Shown piece by piece: positions 1 through 4,985 of a DNA stretch of 5,252 bases. Within the stretch, counting starts at the first letter, position 1; every line of letters starts with the position of its first letter. The DNA is taken from positions 1 to 5,252 of the forward strand of contig CALERO010000154.1 in NCBI GenBank assembly GCA_937907325.1. The letters are read 5' to 3'. The notes under the pieces are model-generated. The model was given only the letters and a program-made list of their open reading frames with translations, was not told where the DNA came from and made no database searches. Position numbers and translations under genes: made by a program. The DNA comes from UBA4716 sp002438865 (GTDB taxonomy: Bacteria > Bacillota > Clostridia > UBA1381).

Positions 1-232
1 ATTTATATTCTATCATAGAAGGATTCTTTTTTACAGACTTTTTTTCACACTCTCGCAGATTTCAAGAGCTGTTTGAAATCTGCCTTTTTCACGTCATAGA
101 CTATTTTTAATACTCTAAACAACCTTTGTATATTGAGTCATATTTAAAGTTAGGAGTGGCAAATTGACAATTTTCACACAGTAATTGGCTTCTGCTTTGG
201 TATAAGTGATTTTGATTCATATGATTGATTTC
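1..232. other. AT-rich non-coding left edge
   Basis: No credible gene is seen here. Plus-strand frame 1 stops at 16-18 (TAG), frame 2 at 74-76 and frame 3 at 106-108, so any plus-strand gene entering from the left must end within about the first 110 bases; none of the short translations is recognisable. An isolated TTGACA at 164-169 has no -10 element at proper spacing. The only well-supported element is the plus-strand terminator at 55-89. The minus-strand region just below position 233 is the 3' flank of the tnpV gene and shows no obvious terminator of its own. Confidence 0.5.
55..89 (+). terminator. Rho-independent terminator, plus strand
   Basis: Two perfect 11-bp arms, GCAGATTTCAA at 55-65 and TTGAAATCTGC at 73-83, enclose a 7-nt loop. 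A C and then five Ts (85-89) follow on the plus strand. On the minus strand the hairpin is followed by a mixed purine-rich sequence without a U-tract, so it is directional. It therefore most likely ends a plus-strand transcript coming from beyond the left edge, converging on the minus-strand genes described here. Confidence 0.75.
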
Positions 233-619
233 TTAATTTTGAAATGTCATCTGTAAAACAATGTCCTCAAATACAAATTCTTCTGCGATGTGTTTTATTT
301 GTTCCATAGCAGAAATCCAAGCGAATTGGTCATTGGATTTGAGTTCTTCAGTGATACCTCTTTTGATAATCAATTCTTTAATCAGTCGGTCAACCATTTT
401 CTTTGCCGCTGAGTCAATTTCTGAAAGATATGCAAGCCAAGTTCCGTCAAGCATCTTTGCAGTATAAAAACAAGGTCTGTCCTCTTTGATGAATTTTGCG
501 TGCATCCTGCCATATTTCCCGATGCTGTAAATCTTGTTATCTGGAACAGTAAGGTTTGGAATGTAATAATCACCATTTCTCACATACTCAATTCTGTTTT
601 CAGTAAATCTTTCTTTCAT
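233..619 (-). CDS. tnpV: TnpV-family transposon-encoded protein
   Basis: This is a 128-residue protein of the TnpV family, accessory proteins carried by Tn4451/Tn4453-like mobilisable transposons and related elements of Clostridia. Their biochemical role is not established; they are not the recombinase. Family features visible: an N-terminal tyrosine-rich segment (NGDYYIPNL), the KYGRM motif, a KEDRP...FYT stretch, a middle LSEID segment, then GITEELK...DQFAWISAM and a C-terminal AEEFV region, all in the order expected for TnpV. Length fits a complete member. The frame is open up to 670, but I chose the ATG at 619 because AAGGAGG at 631-637 precedes it, conservation starts there, and the upstream ATG would lie above the candidate promoter's start site. 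No recombinase (tnpX-like) is seen nearby, so this may be a stray piece of an element or cargo of one lying to the left. Family assignment is confident, function is not. Confidence 0.85.
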   Translation of the reverse strand: MKERFTENRIEYVRNGDYYIPNLTVPDNKIYSIGKYGRMHAKFIKEDRPCFYTAKMLDGTWLAYLSEIDSAAKKMVDRLIKELIIKRGITEELKSNDQFAWISAMEQIKHIAEEFVFEDIVLQMTFQN

Positions 620-653
620 AGCGTAATCGCCCTCCTTCAAATTTGGTATCTTC

Positions 654-682
654 ATTTTATCAGAAAGCATTTACTTTGACGA
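654..682 (-). promoter_or_regulatory. Candidate promoter for tnpV
   Basis: Read on the minus strand, TCGTCA (677-682, four of six matches to the -35 consensus) is separated by 17 bp from TAAAAT (654-659, five of six matches to the -10). Transcription would begin near 647, leaving a leader of about 28 nt before the ATG at 619. It sits just after the terminator at 692-738, which would isolate tnpV from the operon upstream. The region is AT-rich, so a chance match is possible. Confidence 0.4.
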
Positions 683-691
683 ATGTGCGAA

Positions 692-738
692 CAAAAAATT
701 AAAGCTGAAAACCCATTTTACTGAGTCTTCAACTTTAA
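692..738 (-). terminator. Terminator of the response regulator-kinase-ArsR operon
   Basis: Arms at about 699-715 and 722-738 pair around a 6-nt loop. On the plus strand there are three C/A mismatches (705/732, 710/727, 713/724), but in minus-strand RNA all three become G-U wobbles, giving a continuous stem of about 17 pairs. The minus-strand RNA then runs into a U-rich tract (complement of the A-run around 692-698). This points to a terminator for minus-strand transcription about 110 bp after the ArsR stop. The 107 bases between that stop and the hairpin (739-845) contain nothing I recognise. Confidence 0.65.
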
Positions 739-845
739 CTTTTGCCTTTGCTATGCCATTTCAGCTATTTTTAAATATTTTTCAAAATTACTTCCTTATC
801 TGGCTGTGGTATTTTACACCGCTCCCTTATTTATTTTCCGAATTT

Positions 846-1154
846 TCAGTCATACCATACGGGACATTGCGCAACGGGTTTGGAAACCATACCGTCCAAA
901 AGCTCCTTTGCGCTTTGTATGCTGTCTTTGTTCAGCGAATAATATGTTTTCTTTCCGTCTTTTCTGCCCGAAACCATTCCCGACGCACACAATATTTTCA
1001 TATGATGCGATAATGTCGGCTGAGAAATTTCAAGCTCGTCAAGCAGAGCGTTTCCGCACTTTTCTTCATTTTGCAAAAGCTCGATTATTCTTATTCTGTT
1101 CTCATCGCACAGCGCCTTAAAAATCTCCGCCGCACGCACGTAATTGTTTTCCAT
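846..1154 (-). CDS. ArsR/SmtB-family winged-helix transcriptional regulator
   Basis: A 102-residue ArsR-type repressor: such dimeric cytoplasmic proteins bind operator DNA and release it on binding a metal, metalloid or other ligand. Visible features: N-terminal helix RAAEIFKALCDENRIRIIELL (about 7-27), helix-turn-helix with recognition helix SQPTLSHHMKIL (about 44-55), and the beta-wing GRKDGKKTYYSLN (about 63-75). Cysteines are C16, C33, C56 and C97; the alpha-3 position where metal sensors have Cys-x-Cys carries only one Cys (KCGNA), so the classic As/Cd/Pb site is incomplete and the effector cannot be assigned. The frame extends to 1229, inside the kinase gene, but the ATG at 1154 is chosen because AAGGAG sits 7 nt before it. 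That Shine-Dalgarno directly follows the kinase stop TAA, which suggests translational coupling. The end (AQCPVWYD) is not one I recognise as conserved. Third gene of the operon. Confidence 0.9.
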   Translation of the reverse strand: MENNYVRAAEIFKALCDENRIRIIELLQNEEKCGNALLDELEISQPTLSHHMKILCASGMVSGRKDGKKTYYSLNKDSIQSAKELLDGMVSKPVAQCPVWYD

Positions 1155-1167
1155 TTCATTTCTCCTT

Positions 1168-2586
1168 TTATGCTTTTTCAAGCGTAAATGTAAACGTTGT
1201 GTATTTTGCGTCAGAGCCTTCTTTTGCATCGTCGCTCTGTACCCATATGCTTTGCTTGTGCAGTGCGAGAATATCCTTTACAAACGAAAGTCCCAGTCCT
1301 GCGCCGCTCTTGTTGTTTCTCGATTTATCCGTTTTATAAAAACGCTTGAATACGTTGCTCAAATCCTCACGGCTTATGCCTGCGCCGAAGTTGCCAACAC
1401 GGATATTGACTTTGTTTCCGTCAACCCACGTTTTTATGCCGATAGTGGTATTTGAATAGCTGAATTTTATCGCATTGTCAAGCAGATTTATCACAACACG
1501 CATTATTGCGTCATGGTCAGCCATAACCTTCAGGCTGTCCTCGGCAAAATCAATGTTCAAGTCAAGATTTTTCTCCTCAAGCTTGTTCGACAGACCGATT
1601 ATGCATATGCGGATAAGCTCGTTTATGTCAAACTCCGTAATGTTAAGCTTGTATTCGCTCGACGCCATTTTTGACATATCCAAAAGATCGTTTACAAGCT
1701 TGGTAAGCCTTACCGATTCTTCAAGAACAATGTTGAGATAATAGTCACGCTTTTCCTCCGGAACCGTTCCGTCAAGAATACCCTCGACAAAGCCCGTTAT
1801 GCTCGTCATAGGCGTTCGAAGCTCGTGCGACACGTCCGAAACAAACCGTGAACGTGTTTTTTCCGTTTCTTCTATGGAGTCTGCCATAAAGTTAAAACTC
1901 GATGCAAGCTGACCCACCTCGTCACAGCTTGAAACGGCGACACGGTGCGAAAAATTGCCTGCCGCAATATCACGTGCGGCGTTGTTTATCTCACGTATCG
2001 GCTTAGATATGCGCTTTGCCTGTATGTACACCAGTACAAATGCCACCGCCATTGAGCAGAATATCGCTATAAGGAAAGCGGAAAAAAGTCCCATAAGAGT
2101 TTTCCGCAAAAGCGGCATATATATATTGAAGAACATTGCGCCCACGATTGAGCCGTTGTACCGCACAGGCACGCCGACAGTGAAAACGTCTGTGTCATAC
2201 GCTCCGCCGAAATCGCTCTTTTTACGGAACGGTTTGCCGCTTTCGACAACCGTTTCCACAAAATCTCTCGGCACGGTGCGCACCGTACCCGTTGCCTGTG
2301 AAACCTCGCCGTCCGCATTGGTAACGATTATTTCGCCGTGGATAAACCTCGCCCAGTGCATCAGCGACTGCTTGTACGCATTTCTCGCACGAATATCCGT
2401 TTCCTCTATCTGATATGCGCCCGTCATCTGCTCCAGTACGCCGCTCGCCGCAAGAATATCGTTTTCCTGCTGGCGCAGTACGTATTCGTTCAATACAACG
2501 CCCATAACGGCGGAAACGAACATAAAAATTATCAGTATAATCATCGTGTACGTCCAGAACAGACGGCTGAATATACTTTTAAACAT
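1168..2586 (-). CDS. Membrane sensor histidine kinase (HAMP-HisKA-HATPase)
   Basis: A 472-residue bifunctional sensor kinase that would autophosphorylate on His and pass phosphate to the response regulator encoded just upstream. Order of parts: TM helix 1 (about 11-33), extracytoplasmic sensor of about 125 residues (34-160) with a Cache/PAS-like ITNADG-type segment (VTNADGE, 88-94) and strand VGVPVRYNGSIVGAMFF, TM helix 2 (about 163-188), HAMP (about 189-241), HisKA with phospho-acceptor H254 in SHELRTP, and HATPase with N-box N367/N371 (NLLDNAIKFS), F-box FKRFYKTDKSR and G2 box GAGLGL (428-433). The G1 box reads NFGAGI at 399-404, with Asn in place of the usual Asp. The ATG has GGGAGG 6 nt upstream and lies 13 bp after the regulator's stop. 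Closest in architecture to PhoR/ResE/BaeS-type kinases. The signal sensed cannot be read from the sequence. Confidence 0.95.
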   Translation of the reverse strand: MFKSIFSRLFWTYTMIILIIFMFVSAVMGVVLNEYVLRQQENDILAASGVLEQMTGAYQIEETDIRARNAYKQSLMHWARFIHGEIIVTNADGEVSQATGTVRTVPRDFVETVVESGKPFRKKSDFGGAYDTDVFTVGVPVRYNGSIVGAMFFNIYMPLLRKTLMGLFSAFLIAIFCSMAVAFVLVYIQAKRISKPIREINNAARDIAAGNFSHRVAVSSCDEVGQLASSFNFMADSIEETEKTRSRFVSDVSHELRTPMTSITGFVEGILDGTVPEEKRDYYLNIVLEESVRLTKLVNDLLDMSKMASSEYKLNITEFDINELIRICIIGLSNKLEEKNLDLNIDFAEDSLKVMADHDAIMRVVINLLDNAIKFSYSNTTIGIKTWVDGNKVNIRVGNFGAGISREDLSNVFKRFYKTDKSRNNKSGAGLGLSFVKDILALHKQSIWVQSDDAKEGSDAKYTTFTFTLEKA

Positions 2587-2599
2587 TTTGCGCCTCCCG

Positions 2600-3286
2600 C
2601 TATCTTACCTCGAACTTGTAGCCTACGCCCCATACGGTTTTGAGCTGCCAGTTCGCCTCGACGTTCTCAAGCTTTTCACGCAGTCTTTTTATATGCACGT
2701 CCACCGTTCTCGAATCACCGAAATAGTCAAAGCCCCAAACCTCCTCAAGTAGCTGTTCTCTTGTAAACACCCTGTTCGGGTTTGACGCCAAAAAGTACAG
2801 CAGTTCAAGCTCTTTCGGCGGAATTTCCGTTATTTTTCCGTCTATTTTAAGCTCATAATTTGAAAGATTTATTTCAAGCTTGGGGAACACTATCTCTTTG
2901 TCCGCCTTTTGCTCCTTTGCGTCCGTGCGGCGCAGAACAGCCTTTATTCTCGCAACAAGCTCCTTTGTTTCAAACGGCTTTACCATATAGTCGTCCGCAC
3001 CGAGTTCAAGTCCGAGAACCTTGTCAAACGTTTCGCCCTTCGCCGTAAGCATTATTATCGGCACGTTGCTCGTTTTTCGTATTTCACGGCACACCTGCCA
3101 GCCGTCCATTTCGGGCATCATTATATCAAGTATTATTATCGACGGCGACTCGCTTCTGAACAGTTCCAAAGCTTTCACGCCATTGTTTGCCGTTATTGCC
3201 GTAAAGCCTTCCTTTGTAACATACAGGCGTATCAGCTCCGATATGTTTTCGTCGTCGTCCGCTATAAGTATTTTTGTTGCAGCCAT
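2600..3286 (-). CDS. OmpR/PhoB-family response regulator
   Basis: A 228-residue transcription factor, the cognate partner of the kinase immediately downstream. Receiver domain 1-120: acidic cluster D10-D12, phospho-acceptor D54 in ILDIMMPEMDG, switch Thr81 (LTAKGE) and Lys103 in VKPF. The C-terminal winged helix (about 132-226) carries FTREQLLEEVWG, the recognition helix region RTVDVHIKRLREKLE and the wing VWGVGYKFE. It should bind direct repeats as a phosphorylated dimer. The ATG at 3286 is given as start because conserved receiver sequence begins there. A TTG at 3295 (adding three residues) has better spacing from the AAAGG-type Shine-Dalgarno and is possible. The TTG at 3322 is unlikely because it lies at or above the predicted transcription start. 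First gene of a three-gene operon with a regulator-kinase gap of 13 bp. Confidence 0.95.
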   Translation of the reverse strand: MAATKILIADDDENISELIRLYVTKEGFTAITANNGVKALELFRSESPSIIILDIMMPEMDGWQVCREIRKTSNVPIIMLTAKGETFDKVLGLELGADDYMVKPFETKELVARIKAVLRRTDAKEQKADKEIVFPKLEINLSNYELKIDGKITEIPPKELELLYFLASNPNRVFTREQLLEEVWGFDYFGDSRTVDVHIKRLREKLENVEANWQLKTVWGVGYKFEVR

Positions 3287-3326
3287 ATTATCCAACCGTC
3301 CCTTTCTCCGAAATTTGTGCAACTAC

Positions 3327-3355
3327 ATTATAGCACATTATTAAAAATTAATAAA
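3327..3355 (-). promoter_or_regulatory. Extended -10 promoter for the two-component/ArsR operon
   Basis: On the minus strand a perfect TATAAT (3327-3332) is preceded by TGC, making an extended -10 (TGnTATAAT). The -35 at 17 bp spacing is TTTATT (3350-3355), only three of six matches. Expected start of transcription is near 3320, about 34 nt before the ATG of the response regulator. A weak -35 with an extended -10 is typical of promoters helped by an activator, which fits possible autoregulation. Confidence 0.65.
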
Positions 3356-3385
3356 GCGTTTTTTTTCTAATTTACACTTTATTAA
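3343..3385 (-). terminator. Probable terminator of the methyltransferase-hydrolase unit
   Basis: On the minus strand TTAATAAAGTG (3375-3385) pairs with CGCTTTATTAA (3348-3358). The single non-Watson-Crick position is a U-G wobble only in minus-strand RNA. The loop is 16 nt and A-rich, and five Us follow (3343-3347). It begins 20 bp after the hydrolase stop. The stem is AT-rich and the loop long, so termination may be leaky. Its right arm contains the -35 of the next promoter. Confidence 0.45.
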
Positions 3386-3400
3386 CAGAAATTACATACT
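3371..3400. repeat. Three 10-bp-periodic TTACA-like direct repeats, possible regulator box
   Basis: On the plus strand TTACAC (3372), TTAACA (3382) and TTACAT (3392) start exactly 10 bp apart. They lie roughly 50 to 80 bp upstream of the predicted start of the response regulator operon. OmpR/PhoB-type regulators bind tandem hexamers with about one helical turn spacing; Bacillus PhoP boxes of the TTAACA type are an example. The stretch also overlaps the left arm of the terminator hairpin and is AT-rich, so part of the resemblance may be chance. Confidence 0.35.
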
Positions 3401-3405
3401 TCGCA

Positions 3406-4008
3406 TTAATTTTGATGACGGCATACCCACTCATCGAGGAATTTCATCTGCTCGGCTGTGTGGAACCAATGCTCGCCGCCGCTCATAACGGTGAGCGATG
3501 CGCCTGTGCGGCCGGCGAACTCGGATATGGTTTTGTATGACGTTAAGTTATCGTGTTCGCCGTAGAGAATGTGCGTCGGGATTGTCCATTTAATCGAGTG
3601 TTCACGCACATAACAGAGGTATTCCCATGAAAGGGTTTCACCGAAATCCGTCGGAATTTCCTTTCTCTCACGGAGTTCGTTTTCGGTAACGTTCGCCCAT
3701 ATCATCATATTTGAAATTAAATTTTCCATATCCGCAACGGGCGAAATCAGATATGCCTTATCTATTTTTTTGTCCGCAAGAGAATGCATGGCGAAAAATG
3801 CGCCGATGCTGTTTGCGATTATTTCCGTAAAATCGTAATTTTTGCTGACGGAGTCAAAATATTTCGGAAATTCCTCTTTTGCCTCCCATGGCGACTGCGC
3901 CGAGTAATCAAACCCGATTACGTCGCAATCCGCAAAAAGCGGCTTGTAATGCTTGGCTTCTTCGGCATTGCCGCCCTTTCCGTGTATGTATAGTATTAAT
4001 TTATTCAT
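3406..4008 (-). CDS. Small alpha/beta hydrolase
   Basis: A 200-residue single-domain protein of the alpha/beta hydrolase fold, cytoplasmic (no signal peptide or membrane segment). The first strand and oxyanion-hole region LILYIHGKGGN (4-14) is typical of this fold. The nucleophile elbow is ANSIGA with Ser67, a variant of GxSxG in which the first Gly is replaced by Ala. The likely acid is Asp153 in LYGEHDNL, and the likely catalytic His is H180 or H183 in GGEHWFH. The complete triad suggests a real esterase, thioesterase or peptidase-like enzyme, but the substrate cannot be assigned. The ATG is preceded by AAAGGA with 7-9 nt spacing, in the 12-bp gap after the methyltransferase stop, so the two genes are almost surely co-transcribed and perhaps translationally coupled. 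Confidence 0.85.
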   Translation of the reverse strand: MNKLILYIHGKGGNAEEAKHYKPLFADCDVIGFDYSAQSPWEAKEEFPKYFDSVSKNYDFTEIIANSIGAFFAMHSLADKKIDKAYLISPVADMENLISNMMIWANVTENELRERKEIPTDFGETLSWEYLCYVREHSIKWTIPTHILYGEHDNLTSYKTISEFAGRTGASLTVMSGGEHWFHTAEQMKFLDEWVCRHQN

Positions 4009-4020
4009 TGCAGTTTCCTT

Positions 4021-4809
4021 TCAAGCCTTTGCCCGCAAAACGGCTATAGCCGCATAGTGCAAAATATCAAATTCGGGAGGAGCCGTTTCTGCAAGCATTT
4101 TTTTGTGTTCCCGCTCCCATGATTCTATTTCGCTTTTTGACAGCGACGCACCTATTCCACGGCAGGATTTCATTCTGCCATTCCATGTTTCACGGCAAAA
4201 ATGCACCTTTAGCGGATATTCCGAATGATACACAAGCTCAAAATTGTTTTTGTATGCATCGGGAATATTGATAGGCTGTATAACAGTGCCTTTTCCGCTC
4301 CAGTCGGGATTGTATTTTAAAACAAGATTCTCGCTTGCTCCGGCGATTTTATCCTCATACGGAAGCCATTCCATACAAAGAAAAACGATATGCCCGTTTG
4401 GTTTAAGCATACGCAAAAGCTTGGGTGCAAGCTTTTCGTGATTAAAATACCAATAACATTGGCAAGCGGTAATCACATCAAAGGAATTGTCGGGAAAATC
4501 AATATTCTCGGCAGATGAAACGCAGTAGCTGATGTTCATACCGACTGAGAGCTGTTTTGCCTGAGCAATCTGCTCTGCCGAAATATCTGCGCCCGTCCAT
4601 TTTGCGCCGTATGAATACATATTTCTCGGCAATACGCCCGTGCCCGTTCCCAAGTCAAGTACGGACTGACCTTTAATGCACAAGTTTTGTTCAATTATCT
4701 TCTCATAAAATTGACGTGGATAAATGTCACGGAATTTTGCGTAATCCGATGAGGTTTTTCCCCAGTCAAATGGTTTCCCGGAGTCTATGTTTTTGTCTGA
4801 AATGTTCAT
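4021..4809 (-). CDS. Class I SAM-dependent methyltransferase
   Basis: A 262-residue cytoplasmic methyltransferase of the Methyltransf_11/25 type (UbiE/small-molecule-like). The SAM-binding motif I is VLDLGTGTG (about 50-58). An acidic residue follows the second strand (GADIS, D75). The motif II/III region SAENIDFPDNSFDVI (about 99-113) and the LRMLKPNGHIVFL strand (about 132-144) complete the Rossmann fold. The C-terminal third (about 150-262), rich in Trp and Tyr, is probably the substrate-binding cap. The frame begins at a TTG at 4827, but that lies in the palindrome's A/T tract; I chose the ATG at 4809, which has GAGGG 7 nt upstream. Substrate unknown; no motif indicates rRNA, DNA or a specific metabolite. 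First gene of a two-gene unit with the alpha/beta hydrolase. Confidence 0.9.
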   Translation of the reverse strand: MNISDKNIDSGKPFDWGKTSSDYAKFRDIYPRQFYEKIIEQNLCIKGQSVLDLGTGTGVLPRNMYSYGAKWTGADISAEQIAQAKQLSVGMNISYCVSSAENIDFPDNSFDVITACQCYWYFNHEKLAPKLLRMLKPNGHIVFLCMEWLPYEDKIAGASENLVLKYNPDWSGKGTVIQPINIPDAYKNNFELVYHSEYPLKVHFCRETWNGRMKSCRGIGASLSKSEIESWEREHKKMLAETAPPEFDILHYAAIAVLRAKA

Positions 4810-4828
4810 ATTCACACCCTCTGTCAAA

Positions 4829-4862
4829 AAAATAGCAATCGATATACATCGATTGCTATTTT
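4829..4862. promoter_or_regulatory. Perfect palindrome over the methyltransferase promoter, likely operator
   Basis: Fifteen-bp arms (4829-4843 and 4848-4862), the inner part reading GCAATCGAT and ATCGATTGC, flank a 4-bp centre. The palindrome covers the -10 hexamer (4858-4863) and the first bases of the transcript, a classic repressor position. A transcript starting near 4851 would lack most of one arm, so it could not fold this hairpin in its leader. In read-through RNA from the stalk gene the full hairpin plus a run of seven Us (four of them in the stem) could instead act as a terminator, so it may do both. The repressor is unknown. Confidence 0.65.
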
Positions 4863-4886
4863 ATCACGGTGTAATTTGTCTGTCAA
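4858..4886 (-). promoter_or_regulatory. Near-consensus sigma-A promoter of the methyltransferase-hydrolase unit
   Basis: On the minus strand a perfect TTGACA (4881-4886) is separated by 17 bp from TAAAAT (4858-4863, five of six). Predicted start is near 4851, leaving about 41 nt of leader before the ATG at 4809. Such a strong core promoter normally needs repression, which fits the palindrome lying over its -10. Confidence 0.8.
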
Positions 4887-4923
4887 GTATTCGGGTGAGT
4901 CTGCGGTGTGCGGTTTTCGCTTT

Positions 4924-4960
4924 CGGCAGGAGCAAGCCCCTGCCCTACGGGGTACGGCGC
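4924..4960. repeat. GC-rich palindromic element, possible dispersed repeat
   Basis: GGCAGG (4925-4930) and CCTGCC (4939-4944) form a short stem around AGCAAGCC. A second small inverted pair CCC/GGG (4943-4945 with 4949-4951) follows. The element is much more GC-rich than the surrounding spacer and lacks a U-tract on either strand, so it is not a standard terminator. Its make-up (GTAGGGCAGGGG followed by a short loop and the complement) is like intergenic palindromic repeats I associate with Clostridia, but only one copy is in this window, so repetition is an inference. It lies between the stalk gene's stop and the methyltransferase promoter. Confidence 0.4.
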
Positions 4961-4985
4961 TGATTTTAAATTTCGCAATTTACGC

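Noticed and set aside
164..206. TTGACA at 164-169 and TATAAG at 201-206 as a plus-strand promoter
   Set aside because: The spacing is 31 bp, far outside the 16-18 bp range, and no gene follows on the plus strand.
753..1120. Two overlapping plus-strand frames (753-1013 and 806-1120) over the ArsR gene
   Set aside because: They are antisense to the ArsR gene, give Phe/Cys-rich translations without a family, and have no good ribosome binding site.
1155..1229. 25-residue N-terminal extension of the ArsR protein
   Set aside because: It would overlap the kinase's last codons, is Lys/Arg-rich low-complexity sequence, and an ideal AAGGAG lies just before the internal ATG.
1955..2413. 152-codon open frame on the plus strand inside the kinase gene
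   Set aside because: It is antisense to a well-supported kinase, has no recognisable domain, and there is no promoter or convincing Shine-Dalgarno; a shadow of codon use in the real gene.
3287..3322. Longer N-terminus of the response regulator from TTG at 3322
   Set aside because: The TTG lies at or upstream of the predicted transcription start and the added residues are not part of a receiver domain.
2909..3370. 153-codon open frame on the plus strand over the response regulator
   Set aside because: Antisense to the conserved receiver domain and running through the regulator's promoter; its translation has no recognisable family.
4829..4862. Palindrome read only as a terminator or leader attenuator of the methyltransferase
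   Set aside because: The predicted transcript starts inside the right arm and cannot form the full hairpin; termination can apply only to read-through from the upstream stalk gene.
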